A stretch of 64,000 bases of DNA from Cognataquiflexum aquatile. GTDB lineage: Bacteria; Bacteroidota; Bacteroidia; Cytophagales; Cyclobacteriaceae. Under the pieces are notes generated by a model that searched no databases, was not told the DNA's origin, and was given only the letters and a program-made list of their open reading frames with translations. The stretch is from the NCBI RefSeq assembly GCF_003316845.1, contig NZ_QMIK01000003.1, positions 124,001 through 188,000 on the forward strand. The letters are read 5' to 3'. A program made the translations under genes and the position numbers. This document shows positions 46,288 through 54,819 of the stretch, piece by piece (the first letter of the stretch is position 1; each line of letters starts with the position of its first letter).

Positions 46288-46890
46288 TCAATTCGTAGGT
46301 GCTTGCTCTTGGGATTGGCTTTTTTCAAATTCTTCTTTGAGTCTCTTTTCTACTTTCAAATCAGAGAAAACAGCCTGAACATGCTGTTCGTCTTTGATAA
46401 ATAAGTTGATCCTTCTTTTGCCGTCGATTTTATAGTAGACCTTTCCTTGGGTAGGATGGTTGATCAGTTTAAAATCATCGCCATAGACTTCTTTGTATTT
46501 CTCCAGTACTTTGGGTAGGAGGTTTTCTGCCCAATATTGTCTGTTCCAGGGAGCCCAGGCTATATAAGAATAAGTAACGGGCATCTCGAATATTTTTTCT
46601 TCAATAAAAGTCGGAAAAAACCGCATGCTGATTTCGCCGTCATACTCATCTACGATTCTATATTCCACATTGGTCGATCCCCCCGGTCCTTGGGTGATTA
46701 TTTGTTGTTTGTTCAGTTCAGTACAAAGATCAAAAAAATCTTTTTGGGCCATTCCCAAATGAAATCCTAGGAACAAGCTGTCGGATTTGGATAAATCATC
46801 CTTGGAAGAGGAAAGGATAGACGAGTCACAACTCTGAAAGATGAGGATAAGAATGAATAAAGGGAACAATATTTTTATATAACTGCGCAT
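46288..46890 (-). CDS. Lipoprotein of unknown family
   Basis: 200 residues with a lipoprotein signal (IFQSC, Cys21 region) and a mature domain containing FFPTFIEEKIFEMPV and YGDDFKLINHPTQGKVYY. No family recognised. A Glu/Lys-rich tail ends SQSQEQAPTN. It lies 36 bp upstream of the CRTAC1 gene, so it may be co-transcribed with it. Function unknown. Confidence 0.7.
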   Translation of the reverse strand: MRSYIKILFPLFILILIFQSCDSSILSSSKDDLSKSDSLFLGFHLGMAQKDFFDLCTELNKQQIITQGPGGSTNVEYRIVDEYDGEISMRFFPTFIEEKIFEMPVTYSYIAWAPWNRQYWAENLLPKVLEKYKEVYGDDFKLINHPTQGKVYYKIDGKRRINLFIKDEQHVQAVFSDLKVEKRLKEEFEKSQSQEQAPTN

Positions 46891-47026
46891 AGTTTAACTG
46901 GGTATCAAGCAATGTTGAAAATTTTCTCCTTTGGTATTATTTGAAGGTGATGAGGGGTTAAATTAAATGAATTTGTATCTATACTTCAATCCTTTTAGAT
47001 AAAAAATGGTTGAGAAAGAATTAAAA

Positions 47027-47063
47027 AAAAAGCAAGCTGAATTTATTCTTCAGCCTGCTTTTT
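47027..47063 (-). terminator. Terminator of the susCD operon
   Basis: Arms 47027-47041 and 47049-47063 form a 15-bp stem with one mismatch and a seven-base loop; T-run on the minus strand. It lies just past the susD stop. Confidence 0.8.
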
Positions 47064-47083
47064 AAATGTGTATCAAACCCTAA

Positions 47084-48718
47084 TTAATTGTAACCCGGAT
47101 TTTGCTTTAATCTTGGATTGGCAAGAAGCTGAGGTGCTGGAATAGGGAACAATTCCAAGAAGCTACCTGGGCTGTGTACCAGCTTAGGTCTGTTCATACC
47201 TGCAAATGGCCACCATGCATCTCCATACTTTTTGAATCGGATAAGATCCTGTCTTCTGGTCATCTCTACATACATTTCTCTTCCTCTTTCGGCCAAAAGG
47301 TTTTCTGCAGTCAAAGTTGTAAACGGATCAAGATTTCCTGCTCTTGATCGGATCTGATTGACCAAAGCCAAAGCCTCTGTAGTCTGACCCAACCTGAATC
47401 TGGCTTCTGCCAAAGAAAGGATGACGTCAGAAAGTCTGAATATCACAAAGTCATTGCTCATGTTATTCGTTCCACCTCTTTCAAATTCATATTTGGCAAT
47501 TCTCGCACCAGCCTGACGAAGACCTCCCGGAGAAATTTCATTGAGGTAAGGCATGAAAGTAAGCGGAGGTCCATTTGGATCACCATTTCTTCCTGTCGGA
47601 TCGGTAGGTTCCACCCCCGGATCAATCAAAGTAGTTCCATCAGCCCTAACCTGCGGTCCAACCAAGAAATTGCTTAACCTTCCATCAACAGTACCTGTAG
47701 ATGGACTTAACGCTAAACCTCTCCAAACCGGTCCCTGAACACCTGGATTTTTGACAGGATCTATGTATGAATTGTAGAATTCTTCTACTGTCTGGTATCC
47801 ATTCCATGGCTGTTGGGTAAGGTTGAAAGTTGATTGGCTGACAATGTGAAGTGTCATCATCACCCAGTTAAATCCTCCTGCAAAAACTTTGTCATAAGGA
47901 TAGACAAAAATGTTTTCAGTAGATCTACTATTGTTGATAGCAAAATTGTCCTTGTAAGAAGGCATCAAACTGTAAGGACCTGTATTGATGATTTCAGAGG
48001 CATCAGCCGCAGCCAAAGCCCACTGGGCAGTACCTGTATACACTTCTGCATTCAGGTAAAGCTTCATCCTGATCATCAATGCACTCCATTTGGTCATCCT
48101 TCCATAAGTAGTACCATCTTTTGCAACCGGTAGCAATGGAATGATTTCATTGAGTTCCTTCAAAATGAAATCATAAACTTCTTTCCTTGATTTGGTAGCA
48201 GGCGCCTCTACGTCCGTAAAATCTGTTACAATAGGAACATTTCCAAAAGCATCCATTGCCCAATAATAATACAAGGCTCTCAATGCCCTTAACTCTGCGA
48301 TAAATGCAGGAGAGTTGGGGTTGTCCAATGCCTCAAATGAATAGATCAATCTGTTGCAGGTATTTATTCCTCCAAACAGGAAGTTCCATGAATTTTGTAA
48401 GAACGGATTATCAGTTTTGAATTCATGCTGATGCAATTGCAAGAGAACCCCTCCATCAAACCAGTCACCACCTTTATGTGAGACTGTGATTTCATCTGAA
48501 GAAATTTCATTGATGGACCAAAGACCTGAGTGGTTACCCAATCCTCCTAAAGAAGTGTACGCTTGACCAAGTGCTGAAATAAATTCTTCATCCGTTTTGA
48601 AGAAGTTATCGGCTGTAACTTCGCTGAAAACCTCTTCCTCTAAATCCACGCATGATGAAGCGAAATAACTCATTCCAAGGCCAATCAAGAAGTATCTTAT
48701 ATTGATTAATTTTTTCAT
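47084..48718 (-). CDS. SusD/RagB-family nutrient-binding outer-membrane lipoprotein
   Basis: 544 residues with lipoprotein signal (FASSCVDLEEEVF), the N-terminal SusD region (ITADNFFKTDEEF type) and C-terminal SusD region near AEARFRLGQTTEALALVNQIRSRAG and ending NPRLKQNPGYN. SusD proteins cap the SusC transporter and bind glycans or other polymers. The family does not identify the substrate. It starts 18 bp after the susC stop and is followed by a terminator. Confidence 0.94.
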   Translation of the reverse strand: MKKLINIRYFLIGLGMSYFASSCVDLEEEVFSEVTADNFFKTDEEFISALGQAYTSLGGLGNHSGLWSINEISSDEITVSHKGGDWFDGGVLLQLHQHEFKTDNPFLQNSWNFLFGGINTCNRLIYSFEALDNPNSPAFIAELRALRALYYYWAMDAFGNVPIVTDFTDVEAPATKSRKEVYDFILKELNEIIPLLPVAKDGTTYGRMTKWSALMIRMKLYLNAEVYTGTAQWALAAADASEIINTGPYSLMPSYKDNFAINNSRSTENIFVYPYDKVFAGGFNWVMMTLHIVSQSTFNLTQQPWNGYQTVEEFYNSYIDPVKNPGVQGPVWRGLALSPSTGTVDGRLSNFLVGPQVRADGTTLIDPGVEPTDPTGRNGDPNGPPLTFMPYLNEISPGGLRQAGARIAKYEFERGGTNNMSNDFVIFRLSDVILSLAEARFRLGQTTEALALVNQIRSRAGNLDPFTTLTAENLLAERGREMYVEMTRRQDLIRFKKYGDAWWPFAGMNRPKLVHSPGSFLELFPIPAPQLLANPRLKQNPGYN

Positions 48719-48736
48719 GATATCTTTTGTTTTAGC

Positions 48737-51703
48737 TTAGAAACTTAAATTAAGGCCTAGGGTAGTGATCGTAGTAGTGAAATAAGTAGCTCTACGCTCG
48801 ATACCCGGAGCAAGTGGATCATTGCCCGACTCCGAATCGCCATACCTTACCTCAGGATCTACCCCGGTGTAGTTGGTAAACATAAATGGATTTTGTACAG
48901 AGATGAAAGTTCTGATTCTTCCGATTGCTTTGCCTGGTCCTACATTGAAATTGTAACCAAGGGTCGCATTATCCAAAACTACAAAATCAGCTTTTTCAAC
49001 GTGTGTGCTGTTGTATTCTGCTTTAGTGATTTTAGGATCGAAATACTTGGTATTTACGATATTCCAGTTTTGAACAGTAGTACTTTCGGTGTTTTCATAG
49101 AAACCTCTGTAACTGTTGATCAGATAATGGCCGAATGATCCTCTAAAGAAGAAATTCAAATCCCAGTTCTTGTAATTGAAAGTGTTGTTGAAACCAAAAT
49201 TCAAAGTAGGATAAGCTGTTCCCAATTGGGTTCTGTCATCATTACAGTTACAATATACAGGGTTTCCGTTTGCGTCTTTGGCAGTACCATTGATTACCTG
49301 CATTATTGGAGCACCGGTTTCACTTACACCTTGTTGAATTGGTCCCCAAATCTGTCCAAGTGGTCCGTTTTCCTGGATTCGGATCAATTGTGTCAGGTTT
49401 TGACCGGGAGATCCAAAGTTGGATCGGTAATTCACTTCTCCAAAGCTCAGGTTTCCTGCAGACAAGCTCCTTAGATTTGTTCTAAGGGTGGAGAAGTTAA
49501 CTCCGGTAGTCCATCTGAAATCAGATTTTTGGATAGCCTTGTAATTCAACATTAATTCAAAACCTGAATTGGACATTTCGCCAATGTTCAATTGTGTGGT
49601 TGAGAAGAGGTTTGGCGGCACAGGAACGTTGATCGGTAGGATCATGCCTGTAGTAACCCTTGTGTAGTAATCTATGGTACCATCCAGTTTGTTGTTTAGA
49701 ATTACAAAGTCCAAACCAACGTTGTATTCGTCTTTGGTTTCCCATGCTAGATCAGGGTTTGCATTGGATACAGGTCCATACGACGGAACGAATTGGTTGT
49801 TATAAAAGAAGTTGCCTTGACGGCCAAATCTCAACAATGACAAATAAGATTCACCCGGCTGTGTACCTGTTCTACCGTAACTAGCTCTGAATTTCATAGC
49901 ACTTACGCCTGTCATGTCAATCAAATTGGCAATGTTAACACCGGCACTGATTGCAGGGAACAAACCCCACTTGTTGTTTTCTCCGAATCTTGAGGAACCT
50001 TCATATCTGGCACTTACTGACAAAAGGTAAGTATCTTCAAAATTGAAGTTCGCACGGCCAAAGAATGCGACCAGTCTGTTTGAGTTGGCATAACTTGAAA
50101 CTGTTGCCAAACCGTTGGCGAAGTCAAGTGCTGCACCTATGTTGTTGTATGTAAATGCATCTGTCAGGAAATTTCCTGCTTGCGTATAGTTTCCCTGATT
50201 GAAAAATTCCTGGAAAGAATAACCTGCCAAGAAAGCCATTCCGACTCTTCCTGCAGTGGCATCATAATTCAAAGTAGTTTCAAAAAGGTCATTTAGCCTT
50301 ACATCATTTTGGATTGTGGCCAAGCCGTTTCTTCCAAAACCTCCACCGAATTTAGCAGTCTTTGGTGAATAAGAACCTCTCCAATCTGTTTCTCTTTGAC
50401 TGGCATAGAAAACCGCACCTCTAAACTTGCTGGTGAAATTGTATTCTCCACGGATACTGGCAAGAAGCCTGCTATCACGACCGTCTGCGATGTTTTGTTC
50501 CGCAATGGACACCGGGTTGAACCAATCAAAAATGTCCCTCTCATAATAGCCACCAAAGTTTGGACTCTGTGGGTTTGGATCGCGAACCGGAACGGTTGGG
50601 TTACTTATGATCGCATATCTGAAAGAGTTTTCGTTACCAAGCTGTCTATCAATAGACGTATTGGACACGTTCACTGTAAAGATTGCTTTGTCTTTCAGCG
50701 CTCTTTGAGTCAGGTTGATTCTGGCATTCAATTGGTCAAAACCTGAATTGATACCCACACCATTTACATTTCGTGAGTTGATTGATACCCTATAGCTTGT
50801 GCTTGCAGTACCGCCACCAAGTGAAAGGTTATTGATAAAGCTTAATCCTGTGTTGGTAACCTCATCCATCCAGTCGGTGTTTCCTCCAAGGTCTCTCGAA
50901 TTGGCAACTTCCCTGTACTCATCAGCATTCATGACACTGATAGTTCTTGCAACATTTTCTACGGCTGCACTACTGTTGAATTCTACAACAGTTCTACCGG
51001 TTTTACCTGTTTTGGTGGTCACCAAGATTACCCCGGCAGAACCTCTGGTACCATAGATTGCAGCTGCAGATCCGTCCTTAAGTACATCCATAGACTCAAT
51101 GTCGTTTGGATCTACTGTAGCTAAAGAACCTCCGATCACACCATCAATTACCACGAGTGGTTCAGCGTTTTCTCCGATTGATGAAATACCTCTGAGACGC
51201 ATACTGAAATCTCCGTTAGGGTTACCTCCCGGTCTGGCGATGTTCAGACCTGCCACTTTACCCTGAAGCAATTGACGTGGGTCATTGACAGTTCCCTGGT
51301 TGAAATTCTCGGCCTTGACGCTTGTCACGGCACTTGTGATTTCTTTCCTTTCCTGGGTACCGTAGCCGACGACGATCACCTCATTGAGGGCTTGCACCGA
51401 TACGGCCATTTCCACATTGATGGCAGACCTGTTTGCCACAGGTTGCTCAATGGTAACGTATCCGATAAATGAAAAGACCAAGATTTCAGCACCCGTTGCC
51501 GAAATACTGAAATTTCCATCCAAATCTGAAATGGCACCTCTTGTGGTGCCCTTTACCAAAACACTGACTCCCGGGATTCCTTCTTTGGAATCAGCGTCCG
51601 TTACTTTTCCTGTAATTTGGCTTTGCTGTGCAAAACTGAGATTGGGAATACTCAGGCACAAAAGGCAAAAAAACAGGAAATTTAAATTCCATTGTTTTTT
51701 CAT
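48737..51703 (-). CDS. SusC/RagA-family TonB-linked outer-membrane transporter
   Basis: 988 residues: a signal peptide ending SFAQ, a CarboxypepD_reg-like domain (GKVTDADSKEGIPGVSVLVKG type), the plug (EVIVVGYGTQERKEIT, then LNEVIV and DGSAAAIYGTRGSAG) and a C-terminal barrel ending TTITTLGLNLSF. Together with SusD it imports oligomers using TonB energy. No sigma/anti-sigma pair or glycoside hydrolase lies beside it; the substrate is unknown. The 517-bp upstream region is AT-rich with a candidate promoter. Confidence 0.95.
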   Translation of the reverse strand: MKKQWNLNFLFFCLLCLSIPNLSFAQQSQITGKVTDADSKEGIPGVSVLVKGTTRGAISDLDGNFSISATGAEILVFSFIGYVTIEQPVANRSAINVEMAVSVQALNEVIVVGYGTQERKEITSAVTSVKAENFNQGTVNDPRQLLQGKVAGLNIARPGGNPNGDFSMRLRGISSIGENAEPLVVIDGVIGGSLATVDPNDIESMDVLKDGSAAAIYGTRGSAGVILVTTKTGKTGRTVVEFNSSAAVENVARTISVMNADEYREVANSRDLGGNTDWMDEVTNTGLSFINNLSLGGGTASTSYRVSINSRNVNGVGINSGFDQLNARINLTQRALKDKAIFTVNVSNTSIDRQLGNENSFRYAIISNPTVPVRDPNPQSPNFGGYYERDIFDWFNPVSIAEQNIADGRDSRLLASIRGEYNFTSKFRGAVFYASQRETDWRGSYSPKTAKFGGGFGRNGLATIQNDVRLNDLFETTLNYDATAGRVGMAFLAGYSFQEFFNQGNYTQAGNFLTDAFTYNNIGAALDFANGLATVSSYANSNRLVAFFGRANFNFEDTYLLSVSARYEGSSRFGENNKWGLFPAISAGVNIANLIDMTGVSAMKFRASYGRTGTQPGESYLSLLRFGRQGNFFYNNQFVPSYGPVSNANPDLAWETKDEYNVGLDFVILNNKLDGTIDYYTRVTTGMILPINVPVPPNLFSTTQLNIGEMSNSGFELMLNYKAIQKSDFRWTTGVNFSTLRTNLRSLSAGNLSFGEVNYRSNFGSPGQNLTQLIRIQENGPLGQIWGPIQQGVSETGAPIMQVINGTAKDANGNPVYCNCNDDRTQLGTAYPTLNFGFNNTFNYKNWDLNFFFRGSFGHYLINSYRGFYENTESTTVQNWNIVNTKYFDPKITKAEYNSTHVEKADFVVLDNATLGYNFNVGPGKAIGRIRTFISVQNPFMFTNYTGVDPEVRYGDSESGNDPLAPGIERRATYFTTTITTLGLNLSF

Positions 51704-51857
51704 GGGTTAAAAGGGTTTTGATTGAAAACTTTGACTTTTTTTGATCCTATCCACATCACCTAATTCTTTTAGAAATAGGGACAGGGTACAAAACGTTATT
51801 AATTTGATGTTAAAAAATATTAAAAACAACCATTTGCAATAATAGATTGCCTGATGG

Positions 51858-51885
51858 CAAAATTAATATCAGATAAATTTTCAAA
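51858..51885 (-). promoter_or_regulatory. Candidate susC promoter
   Basis: On the minus strand TTTG (51885-51882), 16-bp spacer, TAATTTTG (51865-51858). The leader would be about 150 nt. The spacer is shorter than usual. Confidence 0.35.
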
Positions 51886-51896
51886 ATCGTGAACTG
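51874..51896 (-). promoter_or_regulatory. Conserved motif shared with the giant protein upstream region
   Basis: On the minus strand the core is CAGTTCACGATTTTGAAAAT. It nearly matches 15672-15695. It overlaps the candidate -33 element of susC. Role not known. Confidence 0.4.
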
Positions 51897-52220
51897 ACAA
51901 AATTTAATTCTGTGTATAAATATAAAAATAATAGGATATACATATAATTAACTTAATTTAAAAAATATGTAATTGGTAAAAATATAAATAAATATAAAAT
52001 AAATATGGTTATTATTATTTAATTGTCTAAATGACAATTTAATATATTTTCCCACCTTGATTTTTCCTTCATAGACGGGTTCAAAATCAACAATACATCC
52101 TCAGAGTTACTGTCTCTTTTTTTTAGCTGAAACCAATATTATGTCCCAAATTGAAATGATGAAGCGAAGATTTTTTCTTTTCTTGTAGGTGCATTGATTT
52201 AGAAAAAAAAAGAAAAAAAC

Positions 52221-52601
52221 ATGGGATTATTTTCCGCTATTTTAGGCAACGCAGGCCATGCCGACAAAGAAAATCTGATCAAAGATTATGGAAGACTCCT
52301 GATCGATGGGGAGGATATCGAAATGGGCTTCAAACTGATCAGGGATGTCTTTATTTTTACCAATAAGCGTCTGATCTTGGTAGAAAAACAGGGGGTGACC
52401 GGCAGCAAGGTAGAATACAAGTCTATTTCTTATAAAAGTATCTCCAGATTCAGTGTCGAAACGACAGGGACTTTTGATCTGGATGCAGAACTGAAAATAT
52501 GGGTGTCAAGTGAACAGGATCCAAGTATCAAAAAACAATTTTCCAAATCAGTAAATGTTTATGAGGTCCAAAAGGTTTTGGCCACTTATGTGTTGAAATA
52601 A
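52221..52601 (+). CDS. Bacterial PH-domain protein
   Basis: 126 residues matching the bacterial pleckstrin-homology family bPH_1: GFKLIRDVFIFTNKRLIL, VEYKSISYKSISRFSVE and FDLDAELKIW. It has no signal peptide or membrane helix. The binding partner is unknown. The A-rich segment just before the ATG (52201-52219) offers no classical ribosome-binding site, as is normal in this phylum. Confidence 0.86.
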   Translation: MGLFSAILGNAGHADKENLIKDYGRLLIDGEDIEMGFKLIRDVFIFTNKRLILVEKQGVTGSKVEYKSISYKSISRFSVETTGTFDLDAELKIWVSSEQDPSIKKQFSKSVNVYEVQKVLATYVLK

Positions 52602-52649
52602 AGCGGGCTTTTATATTGGACCGAGGCGGACCCTCATAAATTAAGACTT

Positions 52650-53723
52650 TTATTTTGCCCAGGCGCTTTTCAAAAAACGGAGCCAATTTCCGAACATCAC
52701 TTTTTCGGTGTCCTGAGCAGAATATCCTCTTTTTGAAAGTAAGCTAGGTAAGTTTTGTAAGTCAGCAATAGTTTCTAAGTCATAGGGACATTGTTCTTTG
52801 CCAAATGCCCCATCCAAATCAGATCCGATACCGATATGATTTGCATTTCCGGCAAGTTGACAGATATGGTCCATGTGGTCAATCATTTTTTCCAGATTGC
52901 AGCCCATTTCTTTTGGATTGGATTTTCCCCTTACCCAATTTGGTACCATCATCCAGGCATCTAAGGCACCGCCGATGACTGCACCTCTTTCAATAAGTGC
53001 TTTGATCTGTTCATCGGAAAATTGTCTGTTATGATTGACTAATGCGCGGCAATTGTTATGACTTGCCCAAACGTGTCCATTGAAATGGTCCAATGCCTCC
53101 CAAAAACTGTCATCACAAAGGTGTGTGGCATCAAGAATAATATTCAACCGCTCCATTTCTTTGAGCAGTTCCCTGCCGTTTTTTGCCAATCCACCGGTTG
53201 CATCCGTGCCATTTGCATATCTTCCCGGCCCATAATGTGCCGGACCCAAAGCCCGAAGGCCCGATTCATATGCTTTTTCTAGATAATTGACTTTTACGAT
53301 GGAATCAGCACCTTCCAAAGAAAGAATGTAACCGATTGGTTTGGTATTCCAGGGAAGCTCGTGTAGCCATAACTGCATGTGTTTCTCGAGACTTTCAAGG
53401 TCTGTGATTTGGGTCATTTCTCCCGCGTCCTCCATGGCTTTGTACCATGCCAACTGCCCTTGGGTCTGTGCCCAAGCTTGTTCGGGAGAATGCCAACCAG
53501 GCAATGGATTGTCTTTTGCCACATACCTTGCAATCTGGGTAGCCACGACCAATCCGATATTTCCCTTTCGGAGTTCAGGAAGTGAAACCACTGCGTTTCC
53601 CCGATCGGGCTTATCTTTCAAACCTTTCTCCCGAGAATTGATCTCCGATAAAGATTTTGTCAGGTCCCTGTTCCATTCAAGGGCATTCATGCTGAGATCG
53701 AGGTGGGCGTCTATGGTGAACAT
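52650..53723 (-). CDS. M19 membrane-dipeptidase-family enzyme
   Basis: 357 residues from ATG 53721-53723. Zinc ligands of the M19 family are present: the N-terminal HLD in FTIDAHLDLSMN, the glutamate in LSLEGAD, the histidines in DATHLCD and WASHNNCR, and the aspartate in GIGSDLDGA. It hydrolyses dipeptides, often with a D-residue. No signal peptide, so it is probably cytoplasmic. The frame extends to 53792, but that 23-residue extension would run through the repeat array. It lies 3' of ridA and the GntP transporter on the same strand. Confidence 0.9.
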   Translation of the reverse strand: MFTIDAHLDLSMNALEWNRDLTKSLSEINSREKGLKDKPDRGNAVVSLPELRKGNIGLVVATQIARYVAKDNPLPGWHSPEQAWAQTQGQLAWYKAMEDAGEMTQITDLESLEKHMQLWLHELPWNTKPIGYILSLEGADSIVKVNYLEKAYESGLRALGPAHYGPGRYANGTDATGGLAKNGRELLKEMERLNIILDATHLCDDSFWEALDHFNGHVWASHNNCRALVNHNRQFSDEQIKALIERGAVIGGALDAWMMVPNWVRGKSNPKEMGCNLEKMIDHMDHICQLAGNANHIGIGSDLDGAFGKEQCPYDLETIADLQNLPSLLSKRGYSAQDTEKVMFGNWLRFLKSAWAK

Positions 53724-53740
53724 TTTTTTTTTAAATAATA

Positions 53741-54023
53741 GAAATACTATGGAAATACAGTAGAAATAAGGTAGAAATTTTATTGAAATCAATGGAAATA
53801 AGGTAGAAATATGATGGAAATAAATTGAAATAGGTTTGTGTCTTGAGGTTTGATTACTACAAAATCATTTTTTCGAATCTAAAATAGTATTGAATTTCAA
53901 TGAGCCAAAAACTTCAAATAGCAGTTGAATATGGACCTATATCCATTTATATCAACCTTATATCGCAAAGCCTATATCAACTTTTTATCAATTTATTTCG
54001 CGAAGCATATATCAATTTATATC
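53741..54023. repeat. Inverted 11-mer repeat element, copy 1
   Basis: A 283-bp element filling the dipeptidase-ridA spacer. Left arm 53741-53837: nine GAAATA-type units with starts 53741, 53752, 53763, 53774, 53785, 53795, 53806, 53817 and 53827 (10-11 bp apart). Middle about 53838-53935. Right arm 53936-54023: inverted units ending TATATC or TTATTTC, with 14-bp units carrying a GCGAAG insert. It begins 18 bp from the dipeptidase ATG and ends seven bases from the ridA stop. Copy 2 is at 54540-54816. Confidence 0.78.
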
Positions 54024-54030
54024 CTTAAAA

Positions 54031-54495
54031 TTACTCCAATTCAAAAAGTGCCTCAATTTCTACAGGAATATTATCCGGCAAAGAACCAAATCCTACAGCA
54101 CTTCTTACGCCGATGCCATTCTCAGTTCCCCAGACAGACGCAAACAATTCGCTGCAGCCGTTGATGACATAGGGATGTCTTTCAAATTCAGGGGTACAGT
54201 TGACCATTCCCAATACTTTGATGACGCGTTTGACTTTATTGAGAGTACCAATGTTGGCTTTGATGGTGGCCAACATGGCAAGTCCGACTTGTCTTGCTGC
54301 CAATTTCCCTGCATCCATGTCCATGTCTTTTCCCACACGCCCGATGATAAGGGTTCCGTCCTCTTGGACTGTTCCGTGTCCGGAGAGATAGAGGTATTTT
54401 CCATCAACCAAGCAGGGTTTATAAACGCCAAGAGGTTTTGGTGGTGGAGGTAAAGTAAGTCCAAGTGAGGCAAAATTTTCTTCAGCAGTTTCCAT
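54031..54495 (-). CDS. RidA/YjgF-family protein
   Basis: 154 residues of the RidA fold, closest to the YjgF-like group with an N-terminal extension (ENFASLGLTLPPPPKPLG). Key features are LYLSGHGTVQEDG, a basic residue in RSAVGFGSLP and the terminal EIEALFELE. RidA hydrolyses reactive enamine/imine intermediates from PLP enzymes; this subgroup's activity is less certain. It lies between the GntP transporter and the dipeptidase and is flanked on both sides by related repeat elements. Confidence 0.9.
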   Translation of the reverse strand: METAEENFASLGLTLPPPPKPLGVYKPCLVDGKYLYLSGHGTVQEDGTLIIGRVGKDMDMDAGKLAARQVGLAMLATIKANIGTLNKVKRVIKVLGMVNCTPEFERHPYVINGCSELFASVWGTENGIGVRSAVGFGSLPDNIPVEIEALFELE

Positions 54496-54502
54496 GAATT
54501 AA

Positions 54503-54537
54503 GATTTGAGATTTGAGACAGGAGATTTGAGATTCGA
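54503..54537. repeat. Heptamer array (GATTTGA-type units) upstream of ridA
   Basis: Five 7-bp units: gatttga, gatttga, gacagga, gatttga, gattcga. They start eight bases from the ridA ATG and run directly into the 11-mer array of copy 2. The unit resembles the RAGAYNN family at radA/polA. Confidence 0.65.
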
Positions 54538-54539
54538 TT

Positions 54540-54816
54540 GAAGTATGATAGAAATAAGGTGGAAATATTATTGAAATAAAGTTGAAATAAGGTAGAAATA
54601 AATTGAAATAGGGTCCAGAATTGAGGTTTGATTACGAACAATCTTTTTTTCGAATCTAAAGTTTTATGAACTGAAATTTCCATAGCCAGAATCTTCAAAT
54701 AGCATTTGATTCAGGACCTATATCAACTTTATTTCGCGAAGCATGTTTCCACCATATATCAATTAAATATCGCGCAGCCAATATCCATAAACATCATTTT
54801 TATATCCATTTATATC
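54540..54816. repeat. Inverted 11-mer repeat element, copy 2
   Basis: A 277-bp relative of the element at 53741-54023. Left arm: units starting 54540 (degenerate), 54551, 54562, 54573, 54584, 54595 and 54605. Middle about 54616-54716, sharing gaggtttgattac, cgaatctaaa and cttcaaatagca with copy 1. Right arm 54717-54816: inverted units with the same GCGAAG insert. It ends four bases from the gntP stop codon. The end of the left arm (GAAATAAATTGAAATAGGG) can pair with the start of the right arm. Confidence 0.78.
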
Positions 54817-54819
54817 ATT

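Larger units (their letters stand above)
51704..52220. other. AT-rich region upstream of susC
   Basis: About 517 bp, very AT-rich between 51820 and 52040, with long runs of TAAATATAAATA type. It holds the candidate susC promoter (51858-51885) and the motif at 51874-51896. No gene or RNA is seen. The PH-domain gene starts divergently at 52221. Confidence 0.5.

Noticed and set aside
53741-53837. Regular array near the dipeptidase as a CRISPR
   Set aside because: Units are 10-11 bp with no unique spacers of 25-40 bp and no cas genes nearby.
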